Shown here piece after piece: positions 18,253-26,403 of a stretch of 64,000 bases of DNA; position 1 is the stretch's first letter; each line of letters opens with the position of its first letter. Both the position numbers and the translations under genes were made by a program. The notes under the pieces were generated by a model, which was not told where the DNA came from, did not search any database, and was given only the letters and a program-made list of their open reading frames with translations. Source of the stretch: Streptomyces sp. NBC_00370 (lineage in GTDB: Bacteria > Actinomycetota > Actinomycetes > Streptomycetales > Streptomycetaceae). The stretch covers positions 5,542,501 through 5,606,500 of the forward strand of contig NZ_CP107968.1 in the NCBI RefSeq assembly GCF_036084755.1. The letters run 5' to 3'.

Positions 18253-19487
18253 CGGACACCGCCGCCGAGGACCGTCGCCGGATCAGGCCGTCCACCCGGG
18301 TCCTGCTGCACGACCTGGCGGTGCGCCGCGACCGGGACGAGTGGATCGTCGGCCGCATGGCCACCCGAACCTTCGTCGCGCTGCCCGCCGTCGGGGCGCG
18401 GGCCGTGGAACTCCTGGGCGAGGGAATGAGCGTCGGGCGTACGGCGGAGACGCTGCGCGCCGAGACCGGCGAGGAGTTCGAGGTCAGCGACTTCGTCGAC
18501 GACCTCGCCGCTCTGGGGTTCGTCGCCCGGATCGGGGACTGTCCGGTCCCGGACGTGGAGCCGCCGCGCGCGTCCCTGCCGCGACTGCGCCCCCACCACG
18601 TCCGGTTCGCCCTGCGTCCCGCGCTGCCGGTACTGGTCGGACTGGTGCTGGCGGCCGCCGTGGCCGTCCTCGTCCGCCGCCCGGATCTCCTCCCCACCTA
18701 TCGCGACCTGCTGTGGAGCCCGCACGGCAGCCTGGTCCTGCTCTCCGGGACGGCGGCCGGATGGACGCTGCTGCTGGCCCACGAGCTGGCGCATCTGGTG
18801 ACCGCGCGCGCCGCGGGCGTACCGGGCCGGATGCGGCTGGGCACGCGGCTGCAGTTCCTCGTCATGCAGACGGACATCAGCGGCATCGAACTGGCCCCCC
18901 GCCGGCATCGGTTGACCGCCTATCTGGCCGGGATCGCGCTCAACCTGTCCGTCGCTTCGTCCCTCGTCCTGGTGCTCGCCCTGACCGACACCGGGACGAC
19001 GGCCCACCGGCTGCTGGGCGCCGCTCTGTTGCTGGCCCTGTTGCCGCTGCCCTTCCAACTCATGGTGTTCACCCGCACCGACCTGTACTTCGTCCTCCAA
19101 GACCTCACCGGCTGCCGGGACTTGTACGGGGACGGGCTCGCCTACGCGCGCTACGCGTTCCGCCGGGCGGTGCGCTTCGGCCGCACGGGCGGCCCGGGAA
19201 CGGCAGCCGACCCGAGCAGCAGGCTGCCGGCCCACGAGCGCCGGGCCGTCCGCGTCTACAGTGTCGTCCTGGTGGTGGGTACGGCGGCGTGCCTGACGTT
19301 CCTGGCCGCCGTCACCCTCCCCGTCGACATCACCCTGTTGGTCCGCGCTGCGCGCGGGCTCGGCCCTGACCACGGCGTCGCGGGCAACGCCGACTCCGCG
19401 GTGGTGCTGATCATCCTGGGCGGCGTCAACGTCCTGTGGCTGGTGACCCGTTGGCGCAACCGCCGCGCGAAGCGCACCAAGCCCTGA
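18249..19487 (+). CDS. PqqD-like/M50 membrane metalloprotease, RiPP type
   Basis: A 412-residue protein. The N-terminal about 95 residues resemble a PqqD-like winged helix (WIVGRMATRTFVALPAVGAR; ...SDFVDDLAALGFVARIGD). A multi-pass membrane domain follows with HELAH at 178-182, the zinc motif of M50 site-2 proteases, and about seven hydrophobic segments. It probably cleaves or exports the modified peptide at the membrane. It overlaps the ThiF gene by four bases. The daptide-type protease at 28062 shares this domain order, although the two are only distantly alike in sequence. Confidence 0.85.
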   Translation: MTDTAAEDRRRIRPSTRVLLHDLAVRRDRDEWIVGRMATRTFVALPAVGARAVELLGEGMSVGRTAETLRAETGEEFEVSDFVDDLAALGFVARIGDCPVPDVEPPRASLPRLRPHHVRFALRPALPVLVGLVLAAAVAVLVRRPDLLPTYRDLLWSPHGSLVLLSGTAAGWTLLLAHELAHLVTARAAGVPGRMRLGTRLQFLVMQTDISGIELAPRRHRLTAYLAGIALNLSVASSLVLVLALTDTGTTAHRLLGAALLLALLPLPFQLMVFTRTDLYFVLQDLTGCRDLYGDGLAYARYAFRRAVRFGRTGGPGTAADPSSRLPAHERRAVRVYSVVLVVGTAACLTFLAAVTLPVDITLLVRAARGLGPDHGVAGNADSAVVLIILGGVNVLWLVTRWRNRRAKRTKP

Positions 19488-19533
19488 TCGCCCGGCCCTG
19501 ACGGCTCTGCCCCGACCGCCCGGCGACCGCGAC

Positions 19534-19962
19534 TCAGTACGCGAAGCGCCGCACCGTCTCCGGGTGGATGACGATACGGAACTGGTCGCCGGCCAGCATC
19601 CCGGCGAGGTCGGCGGCCCGGGTCGGGTCGTCGAGGTCCCAGTAGCGGGCGGCGAGGCGCGAGCACAGGTCGTGCGCCCCTTCGGACTCCAGGGTCACGC
19701 GGCCGACGACGGAGATCCAGCGCTCCCGCTCACCCACCGGGGCGGCGACGACGATCGACGCACGCGGGTCGGTGCGCAGGCGCCGTACCTTCAGCGCGTC
19801 CGGCTCCGTGATGAGCTGGATCGTGCCCTCGGCCGTCGCCTCGAACCAGACGGGCCGGGGCTGTGACGGCGGCGGGGAGCCGGCCACGGTCAGGAACCCG
19901 TGCAGCGGGCGGGCGAGGAACTCGCGGTCCTCGGCGGTCAGGTGGTTGACGGTGTCACTCAT
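19534..19962 (-). CDS. PPOX-class pyridoxamine 5'-phosphate oxidase-like protein
   Basis: A 142-residue split-barrel flavin/F420-binding protein. Features typical of the family are FLARPLHGFLTVAGS, PRPVWFEATAEGTIQLITEP, LRTDPRASIVVAAP and WISVVGRVTLE. The ATG at 19962 has AAAGGGG about 6 bases upstream; the frame is open further upstream without support. In actinobacteria many of these bind F420 rather than FMN; the cofactor cannot be told here. It lies between the two RiPP loci on the opposite strand. Confidence 0.85.
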   Translation of the reverse strand: MSDTVNHLTAEDREFLARPLHGFLTVAGSPPPSQPRPVWFEATAEGTIQLITEPDALKVRRLRTDPRASIVVAAPVGERERWISVVGRVTLESEGAHDLCSRLAARYWDLDDPTRAADLAGMLAGDQFRIVIHPETVRRFAY

Positions 19963-20306
19963 CGTGCCCCTTTCGAAAGATGGTGCCGGGGGAGCGGGAA
20001 CGGCGCTTCCCGTACAACCTACTGACCCGCCGGTGCGTCTTTCTGGTGTGGCACTGCCTGTCGTGGGTGCCTGATTCGGCACCGCCGGTGCCTCGTCCCT
20101 GACCGTTTCCGACGCGTCAGAGGGGTGGTCGGTGCCGCTGCGAGCTGCCGCTTTGCGGGTCTGCTCGAATTAAACGTCGCGTCGATATCTCCGCTCCCGC
20201 AGTTTGTTGCAGTCGCGCCTGCATGAAGCTGCGACTGATGGCCTTGCGCCGTCCGGTGGTCTCCTGCAAATATTCACGCCGTCACACGAAGTTGTGAACG
20301 GGGAGA
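19963..20306 (+). promoter_or_regulatory. Regulatory gap before the daptide-type cluster
   Basis: No gene seen in 344 bases. The right half is less GC-rich than its surroundings. It holds an inverted repeat CAGTCGC...GCGACTG (20210-20216 with 20231-20237) and a TCACA-N6-TGTGA repeat (20282-20286 with 20293-20297) just before the ribosome site of the first cluster gene. A possible promoter is TTGCGC at 20244 with AAATAT near 20268. These are candidates for binding by the cluster's LuxR-type regulator. Confidence 0.4.
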
Positions 20307-21290
20307 ATGTTGAACTACTCGATATTGATGCCTTTCCTGCCGCGCCGTCCTGAGCAGGTTCTGCCTTATGCGGCGTTGGTGCAATGGACAGGCGCTGCGC
20401 GGTTGTGGCAAGGGCAGAGTCTTTTGATGGAGCCCTTCCAGGCTTTTTCGACGGCTGCCGGTGCCGGATTCCGGGTGCCGACCGGGCTCGGTGTGGCCCT
20501 GATGCCGCTGCGGCATCCCTTCGAAGCCGCCCACCAGGTGAAGTCCCTGGCGATGGCGACCGGCGAGAGTGTGGTCGCCGGGTTCGGGCCCGGGGCCAAG
20601 GTGTTCCAGCAGAGTCTGCTCGGCGCTCCGTACAAGAGCCAGCTCACCGCCGTCCGCGAATACCTGACGGTCGTACGCGGGCTGCTCAGCGGCGAAGTGG
20701 TCGATGTCGACGGGGAGTACTTCTCCTGTCACGCGCAGATGGGGCCGGCCATGGCGCCCCCTGTTCACCTGGGGCTCGGTGTGCTGCGGCCCGGTATGGC
20801 GCGGCTCGCCGGTGAGGTGGCCGACGTGGCCGTCACCTGGCTGACGCCCGCCGCCTATCTCGACGGGACCGTGCGGCCCGCGCTGCGGGAGGGTGCGCAG
20901 GCCGCGGGGCGGCCCGTGCCCCGCATCTCGGCGATGGTGCCCGTGGCGATCGAGCGGCCTGGGCGCGATGTCTCCGAGTTCGTCATGGCGAGTAATGCGG
21001 CCCATATGCAGGCCCCGCACTATATTGACATGCTGGGAAAAGCGGGCGTTGATATAGCTGGTCTCGACCCGCGGTCCGCAGGGCGGCTGATGGCAGAATC
21101 CGGCTCCTTCGTATTCGGCAGTCTTGACGAGATAGTCAAGCGCTTCGACGAATACCGGGACGCCGGCGTCGACGAGATCGTGCTCAATCTCACGGGCGTG
21201 TGCAATCTGTACGGCCCCAAAGCCGCAATGGACGACTTGAAAAAGATTCTCGCTGCGGTAGGCGCGGATCGGAGGGAATCCGGTGAATGA
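20307..21290 (+). CDS. LLM-class flavin/F420-dependent oxidoreductase
   Basis: A 327-residue luciferase-like (beta/alpha)8 oxidoreductase and the first gene of the cluster. It contains VPTGLGVALMPLRHPFEAA and LAMATGESVVAGFGPGA, typical of the F420-binding LLM group. LLM enzymes called LanJC reduce dehydroalanine to D-alanine in some lanthipeptides (lexapeptide, class V) using F420H2. Because a dehydrating LanKC enzyme is encoded downstream, the same role on dehydrated Ser/Thr is the best guess. The start codon overlaps a GGGGAG ribosome site closely; a TTG at 20310 is a possible alternative. It overlaps the next gene by 8 bases. Confidence 0.85.
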   Translation: MLNYSILMPFLPRRPEQVLPYAALVQWTGAARLWQGQSLLMEPFQAFSTAAGAGFRVPTGLGVALMPLRHPFEAAHQVKSLAMATGESVVAGFGPGAKVFQQSLLGAPYKSQLTAVREYLTVVRGLLSGEVVDVDGEYFSCHAQMGPAMAPPVHLGLGVLRPGMARLAGEVADVAVTWLTPAAYLDGTVRPALREGAQAAGRPVPRISAMVPVAIERPGRDVSEFVMASNAAHMQAPHYIDMLGKAGVDIAGLDPRSAGRLMAESGSFVFGSLDEIVKRFDEYRDAGVDEIVLNLTGVCNLYGPKAAMDDLKKILAAVGADRRESGE

Positions 21291-22398
21291 GGAACTGATC
21301 GGCCGGGTAGGCCGGCACCTGCGTTCCTGGGTCACGGGACGTCCGCCGCTCGGCGACACGGCGGGCCCCGGCGTGGCCACCGTCGTACTGGAGGACCCCG
21401 GACATCTCACCGCCGTACTCGGCTCGGATGTCGTCGGGCCGCGCACGCTCGTCCTGGTCCCCGGGGAGCAGGACGGCGAGGAGCACGCGTCCGGTGCCAC
21501 CGTCATCGGGTACGAGGGTTCGCTGAGCGAGCCGGGCGACGACGCCTCGGTCGGTGACGTCCTCTTCCTCCAGGTGCAGGACTACAGCACGAGCCCCTAC
21601 ATGTCGCTGCTCGGCACGACGCTCGTACGGGTCGCGGGGGAGACGGACTTCGAGACGTTCCTCGCCGATGCCGACACAGCGAAGACGGAAGGGACGTTCG
21701 CCGCGTTCGCGGTCAGCCCCGCCGTGCAACTCGCCGATCTGCCCGCGCTCGGCGGCCGTGAGCCCGGCGACGGGCCCGGCACCCGGCTCTACGTCAACCG
21801 CGAGGGCGACGTCTCCATCTCGCCGCAGGGCGTGCGCCTCGGAACCGCCGGCGACTCGGCCGCCGCCCTGGGCGCCGAGTGGGACCGGTTGAACTCCGAG
21901 TCCCCGGCGGACGGTTCGGTGGCGCTGGGCGCCGCACTGCCGGAAGAGGTACGCGGCCCCGCCGTGCGCCAACGGCCGTGGCTCGCCCGCTACCTGGCCG
22001 CCCTGGACGTGCAGCGCGACCTGCAGGGGCACGGGGTCACCGACGCCCGGGTCTCCGGTTTCGGCCGGCGGCTGGTGCCCGCGCTCGACGCGGTCACCGA
22101 CGCGCACGACGCCGTGGACCCCGGAGCGCCGTTCCTCTCCTGGACCCCGGAGAAGGCGTACGTACGGGTGCCGGGCCTCGACCGGACCTTCCAACTCGGC
22201 AGGCGCGCAGCGCAGATCACCGAGATGCTGCTGGTCCACGGCAGTGTCGAGGGCGTACTCGACCAGCCGGCGCAGCCGGACACGCAGCCGGACACCCCGC
22301 CCGTCGACCGCGCCGCCGTCGACCAGGTGCTGGCCTTCTTCGCCGCCAAGGGCGTGCCACTCGTGCCCGACACCTCAGCGGTGGCGGTGACGGCATGA
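21283..22398 (+). CDS. MpaB-like daptide recognition protein (by context)
   Basis: A 371-residue protein with no obvious catalytic motif. The C-terminal part (about 275-350) has winged-helix character (VRVPGLDRTFQLGRRAAQIT). Its place directly before the methyltransferase, aminotransferase and dehydrogenase matches MpaB, the RRE-bearing protein that binds daptide precursors and works with the oxidative decarboxylase. I assign it by position and general look, not by a strong motif. It starts at GTG inside the end of the LLM gene and ends in an ATGA overlap with the methyltransferase gene. Confidence 0.65.
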   Translation: MNEELIGRVGRHLRSWVTGRPPLGDTAGPGVATVVLEDPGHLTAVLGSDVVGPRTLVLVPGEQDGEEHASGATVIGYEGSLSEPGDDASVGDVLFLQVQDYSTSPYMSLLGTTLVRVAGETDFETFLADADTAKTEGTFAAFAVSPAVQLADLPALGGREPGDGPGTRLYVNREGDVSISPQGVRLGTAGDSAAALGAEWDRLNSESPADGSVALGAALPEEVRGPAVRQRPWLARYLAALDVQRDLQGHGVTDARVSGFGRRLVPALDAVTDAHDAVDPGAPFLSWTPEKAYVRVPGLDRTFQLGRRAAQITEMLLVHGSVEGVLDQPAQPDTQPDTPPVDRAAVDQVLAFFAAKGVPLVPDTSAVAVTA

Positions 22399-23231
22399 CC
22401 ACAACAGCGGCAGCCGTCCCGGGACTTGCCGGGCAGGTCCTGGCGGAATACGGGGACCGGGTCTCTCTGCACGACCTGTACGACGAGGAAGGCGCGCCGG
22501 TCTATCACGACCTGGCCGCCGGCGACACCAGCGAGATCAGGGAACTGCTGCGCGTGGTGCGCGCGTTCCGCGGCCCGGTGCTGGAACTCGCCTCGGGGTC
22601 CGGCCGGTTGACGCTGCCGCTGCTCGCCCTCGGCCGTGAGGTCACGGCGCTGGAGCTCAAGGAGAGCATGCTGGACCTGCTGCGGGCCAGGCTCGCCGCC
22701 GCTCCCGCAGGGGCCGGACGCCGCTGCGTACCCGTACTGGGCGACATGTCCGCGTTCAGCCTCGGCCGGACGTTCGCCGTCGTCGTCCTCGGCACCACAT
22801 CGGTGTCGCTGCTCGACGAAGCTGGCAGGGCCGGCCTCTACGCAGCCGTGCGGTCCCATCTGGCCCCCGGCGGGCGGTTCGTGCTCTCCACCGTCGATGT
22901 CACGCCCGTCACGGCTGTCATGGCGAGCGGCGATTCGACCGACGAAGCCGACCTCGACTTCGAGGCGGCCGGCGCCAGCGGCCGGCGGTACCGCATGATC
23001 GAACACTGGCCGGCCGGCGATCCGGTGCGCCGCGTCACCATCCTGCCGCCCGCGCCGGAGGCGGCGACGGCCGAGCGCATCGACGTGCTCACCACGTCGA
23101 TCCGGGTCCTGCCCGCCGACGCACTGACGCGGGAGCTGGCCGATGCCGGACTGCGCGTCGTCGCCCGGCACCAACTGCCCCACGGCGGACCCCGGCACAC
23201 CGACGTGCTGCTCGAAGTGGAGGCCGTCTGA
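22395..23231 (+). CDS. MpaM-like SAM-dependent N-methyltransferase
   Basis: A 278-residue class I methyltransferase. Motif I is VLELASGSGRLTLPL (about 57-71), followed by REVTALELKESML and GDMSAF. In daptide biosynthesis MpaM dimethylates the new C-terminal amine to give (S)-N2,N2-dimethyl-1,2-propanediamine. The start ATG overlaps the MpaB-like stop and its own TGA overlaps the aminotransferase ATG, so the genes are tightly coupled. Confidence 0.85.
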   Translation: MTTTAAAVPGLAGQVLAEYGDRVSLHDLYDEEGAPVYHDLAAGDTSEIRELLRVVRAFRGPVLELASGSGRLTLPLLALGREVTALELKESMLDLLRARLAAAPAGAGRRCVPVLGDMSAFSLGRTFAVVVLGTTSVSLLDEAGRAGLYAAVRSHLAPGGRFVLSTVDVTPVTAVMASGDSTDEADLDFEAAGASGRRYRMIEHWPAGDPVRRVTILPPAPEAATAERIDVLTTSIRVLPADALTRELADAGLRVVARHQLPHGGPRHTDVLLEVEAV

Positions 23232-24517
23232 TGGCGAACGAACTGTGGCCCTCCCTGCTGGAGCCCGGTCTGCACGGCGCCGACGAACTGTGCGCGGTGT
23301 CGGCGGAAGGCGTCCGGATCCGCTTTCTCGACGGCCGTGAACTGCTCTGCGGGGCAAGCGGGTTGTGGAACGCGAACCTCGGATACGGCAACGAGGCCAT
23401 CGCCGGCGCCTGCGCCGACGCCCTGCGCGAGGCCTCCTACCTGTCGGTGTTCCGCTACGAGAACGTCTACGCCCGGCGCGCCGCGCAGGCACTCGTCCAG
23501 GTGGCGGGCGCCGGACACTACGGCCGGGTGCTGTTCTCCACATCCGGCGGCGCGGCCAACGACCTGGTGATGAAACTGGCCCGGCACCACCACGCACTGC
23601 GCGGCGACGGCGCGCGCAAGCTCGTCGTGGGACTGCGGGACAGCTATCACGGCCTGACCTTCGGCGGGTTCGCGCTCACCGGCGAGAATCTGGGCCAGGC
23701 CGTCTACGGGGTCGACCAGCGTCTGGTGCGGCATGTGACACCGAACGCGGTCGACGAGATCGTCGCCCTCGCCGAGCGCCAGGGCAGCAGGATCGCCGCC
23801 GTGGTCGTGGAGCCCGTACTCGGCAGCGGCGCGGTGCCGCTCGTACCCGCATACATCGAGACGTTGCTCGAACTGCGCGACCGGCACGGCTTCCTGCTCG
23901 TCGCCGACGAGGTGGCCACCGGCTTCGGCCGCACCGGCGACTTCTTCGCCTCGCAGCGCTGGCCGGCGCCCCCGGACCTGCTGATCACGTCGAAGGGCCT
24001 GACCAACGGTACGAGCGCGGCGGCGGCCGTGCTGGTGTCGCAGCCGATCGCCGCGCAGTTCGACACGGCGGGGGACGTGTTCGTGCACGGCGAGACCCAG
24101 GCCGGAACTCCCGTCACCTGCGCGGCGATCCTCGCCACCATCGACGAGATGCGGCGGCTCGGCGCTGTCGCTTCGGCGCGACGGCTCTCCGCGCTCCTCG
24201 ACACGGCGCTCGCCGAGCTGGTCGAGACCGAACCGTCCGTCGCCGGCACCACCGGCATCGGCTGCTTCCGCTCCGTGCGGCTGTGCACGGATCAGGGAGA
24301 GCCGCTGCCGCAGGACGAGGTCCCGGCGGTCGTCGCCGCGATCCGGCAGGCCGGCGCCGTCGTCCACCCCAGCGTCAACGGCGTACAGCTGCTTCCCGCG
24401 CTCACCTACACGGACGCCGAACTCGCCGAGCTGATCGGCTGTGTACGGGCCGGGGTCGCCGCGCACGCCGAGGCCCGTGGCCGCTCCTTCGGCGCCACAG
24501 GGACGAGGGCGGTCTGA
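23231..24517 (+). CDS. MpaD-like class III PLP aminotransferase
   Basis: A 428-residue class III aminotransferase. The PLP-binding lysine lies in LLITSKGLTNGTSA, with LLVADEVATGFGRTG before it and SYHGLTFGG upstream. In daptides MpaD transaminates the methyl ketone left by oxidative decarboxylation of the C-terminal threonine, producing a primary amine. Length and motifs are complete. It overlaps neighbours by one base on both sides. Confidence 0.88.
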   Translation: MANELWPSLLEPGLHGADELCAVSAEGVRIRFLDGRELLCGASGLWNANLGYGNEAIAGACADALREASYLSVFRYENVYARRAAQALVQVAGAGHYGRVLFSTSGGAANDLVMKLARHHHALRGDGARKLVVGLRDSYHGLTFGGFALTGENLGQAVYGVDQRLVRHVTPNAVDEIVALAERQGSRIAAVVVEPVLGSGAVPLVPAYIETLLELRDRHGFLLVADEVATGFGRTGDFFASQRWPAPPDLLITSKGLTNGTSAAAAVLVSQPIAAQFDTAGDVFVHGETQAGTPVTCAAILATIDEMRRLGAVASARRLSALLDTALAELVETEPSVAGTTGIGCFRSVRLCTDQGEPLPQDEVPAVVAAIRQAGAVVHPSVNGVQLLPALTYTDAELAELIGCVRAGVAAHAEARGRSFGATGTRAV

Positions 24518-25746
24518 TGGACGCGGTGTGGAACCTCAGCAGGCGTCCGCTCACCCAAGTCGCCTACGGCATCGGCGGGCTGGCCAAATGGCTGCCGCTG
24601 CAAGGCGGCCGGAGCCTGACGATCCTGGCTGACCCGGCGGTCGCCGAGTCGCAGGCCGTGGCCCGGGTGCGGGAGTGCGCGGCGTGGGCCGGCCGTACGG
24701 TCGAGTGTCTGGTGCCCTCCGGCCCCGGGACGCTGGAGAGCGTCACGGCCCTGGCCGAGCGGCTGCGCGAGAGCGAACTCGTCGTGGCCGTCGGCGGCGG
24801 CACCATCCTCGACCAGGCCAAGCTCGCGGTGCTGCTCGGTTCCCACCCCGCCGTACGGGACCGGCTCGCGGTACGGCACCGCAGCGGCCTGGTGCTCCTG
24901 CCGGCCGAGGCGGAGCCGCGGATACCCGTGGTGACCGTACCGACGACGGTGGGCACCGGCAGCGAGCTGAGCGGCGGCGCCTGTCTGAGTACCGCGCAGG
25001 GCAAGCGACTTGTGCTCGGCAGCGGACTCCAGCCCGACGTGGCCGTACTCGATCCCGTCGCCACCAGCACCCTGCCGGTGGAACTCCTCGCCGAGGGCGT
25101 ACTCGAAGTCCTGTTCCGGGTCGCCGGGATGTACACCGGAGACCCGCAGGAGCTGCCGACGGAGGACGCCTTCGTGCTGACCCTCGTCGACCGGATGGTG
25201 CGGCTCGGCACCGAGTTGGCGCGGACCCGGCGGGCCGGCCTGGCGCCGGGCGACCAGCTTCGCCTGGAGATAGCCAAGTTGAGCGGAGTGAGCCACAGCC
25301 AGTGGTTCAACCTCGGCCGCGACCCCTGCGCCTGCAAGGGCTGGTACCTGGGCAACGAGCTCTCGTCCGGTCTCGGGCGCCGCAAGATGACGGCCGCAGC
25401 CGCGGTCCTGGGGCCGCTCTGGCAGCGCGTCGTCGAGGGCGACGCGCGCTGGGGCTCGGCCCCCCGGCTGCACCGGCTGTGGCGGACGGTCACCGAGGCC
25501 CACCAGGCGCAGAGCGGCGGGGCTCCGCTGCCCGCCGACCCCGTCGAGGGCGTCGCGGCCCTGCTGGACGACTGGCAGATCGAGCACCGCGTCGAGGCGA
25601 CAGCGGAGCAGATCGACCGGATCGCCCGGGCCACCACACGGGCCTGGGGGGACGGACTGCCGACCCTCGGCGCGCTCACCCTCGCCGATGTGCGCCACGT
25701 GATGGCCCAGGCCGTCCGGGTGCCGCAGCCGGCGGCCGCGCTGTGA
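24517..25746 (+). CDS. MpaC-like iron-ADH-family oxidative decarboxylase
   Basis: A 409-residue member of the iron-containing alcohol dehydrogenase / dehydroquinate synthase-like superfamily. The NAD-binding loop is VVAVGGGTILDQAK, followed by PVVTVPTTVGTGSELSGG; candidate metal-site His residues lie in GVSHSQWFN. The daptide enzyme MpaC oxidises the side chain of the precursor's C-terminal Thr, which then loses CO2 to give a ketone. The chain is complete. It is the last gene before the precursors, about 100 bases upstream. Confidence 0.85.
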   Translation: MDAVWNLSRRPLTQVAYGIGGLAKWLPLQGGRSLTILADPAVAESQAVARVRECAAWAGRTVECLVPSGPGTLESVTALAERLRESELVVAVGGGTILDQAKLAVLLGSHPAVRDRLAVRHRSGLVLLPAEAEPRIPVVTVPTTVGTGSELSGGACLSTAQGKRLVLGSGLQPDVAVLDPVATSTLPVELLAEGVLEVLFRVAGMYTGDPQELPTEDAFVLTLVDRMVRLGTELARTRRAGLAPGDQLRLEIAKLSGVSHSQWFNLGRDPCACKGWYLGNELSSGLGRRKMTAAAAVLGPLWQRVVEGDARWGSAPRLHRLWRTVTEAHQAQSGGAPLPADPVEGVAALLDDWQIEHRVEATAEQIDRIARATTRAWGDGLPTLGALTLADVRHVMAQAVRVPQPAAAL

Positions 25747-25785
25747 CACACCGCTGACGGGCGGCGTCACCGCGCACCACAGATT

Positions 25786-25807
25786 TCCGTCGGTGTCCGC
25801 CGACGGA
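25786..25807 (+). promoter_or_regulatory. Hairpin between enzyme genes and first precursor
   Basis: Perfect 8-bp stem TCCGTCGG/CCGACGGA (25786-25793, 25800-25807) with a 6-base loop, 39 bases before the precursor start. It could be an attenuator or an RNA-end stabiliser that raises precursor expression over the enzymes. Confidence 0.4.
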
Positions 25808-25846
25808 TACACCAACAGAACACTCAACGGGGAGGGGGAAAGAAAA

Positions 25847-26041
25847 ATGCAGACTGCGAACAAGAACACCGTCGCGCCTCTCGAGCTGGCTCTTCAGGAG
25901 CTGGAGGCTCAGGAGCTGGACATGCAGGAGCTGGAGGCGCTCGACGCGCCGTTCGGCTGGAGCGACGCGCTGAGCTTCATCGGCGGCCTGAGCGCCGGAG
26001 GAGTTGTCTCGTACATCTCCATCGTCACGCTGGCGACCTGA
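25847..26041 (+). CDS. Daptide-type precursor peptide 1
   Basis: A 64-residue precursor with a strong ribosome site (GGAGGGGG). The leader is acidic and Leu/Glu-rich (LELALQELE, AQELDMQELEALDAP). A break after AP (residue 35) would release a 29-residue hydrophobic core starting FGWSDALSFIGG and ending SIVTLAT. The core has four Ser plus Tyr and three other Ser/Thr positions but no Cys. The C-terminal Thr64 is the residue that daptide enzymes convert to a dimethyl-diamine. The cleavage site is inferred from the conserved EALDAP / GMEAP boundary shared with precursor 2. Confidence 0.88.
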   Translation: MQTANKNTVAPLELALQELEAQELDMQELEALDAPFGWSDALSFIGGLSAGGVVSYISIVTLAT

Positions 26042-26120
26042 GACCTCCCGGAGCCGGCTCTTCTCGGAGCGCCGCATTCGTGGAGCCCACACCGACACGT
26101 TCTGGAAGGAGGTGAAAACA

Positions 26121-26288
26121 ATGGAGAACAACAGCCTCGAACTGGCCATGCAGGAGCTGGACATGGAGGAGCTGGAAGGCATGGAGGCCCCCGACTGGTG
26201 GAGCAGCTTCCTCGCGAGCTTCGCCGTCTCGGCGGGCGTGAGCGCCGCCTACAGCACCATCGCCGTCACCTCGGTTATCGCGACCTGA
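26121..26288 (+). CDS. Daptide-type precursor peptide 2
   Basis: A 55-residue precursor with an ideal ribosome site (AAGGAGGT, 7 bases before ATG). The leader MENNSLELAMQELDMEELEG ends in MEAP, parallel to precursor 1. The predicted 31-residue core begins DWWSSFLASF and ends VTSVIAT. It is rich in Ser/Thr (ten residues), has two adjacent Trp and no Cys, and ends in Thr. Both cores look like amphipathic or membrane-inserting helices. Leader conservation with core divergence is the usual pattern for multi-precursor RiPP clusters. Confidence 0.88.
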   Translation: MENNSLELAMQELDMEELEGMEAPDWWSSFLASFAVSAGVSAAYSTIAVTSVIAT

Positions 26289-26312
26289 TCGGGTCCCGAA
26301 ACTGATGACGAA

Positions 26313-26353
26313 GCCCTGTTCCGGATGCTGGCCAAGAGCATCCGGGACAGGGC
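26313..26353 (+). terminator. Strong hairpin after the precursors (attenuator)
   Basis: A 17-bp stem (26313-26329 with 26337-26353), with one G-U wobble and a 7-base loop, located 25 bases after precursor 2 and 50 bases before the next gene. As a leaky terminator it would keep precursor mRNA abundant relative to transporter genes. No U-tract follows. Confidence 0.65.
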
Positions 26354-26403
26354 CGCACCAGTGAATATACGCGCGGCTCCACGCCGCAGAGGAGAGATAC
26401 GCG

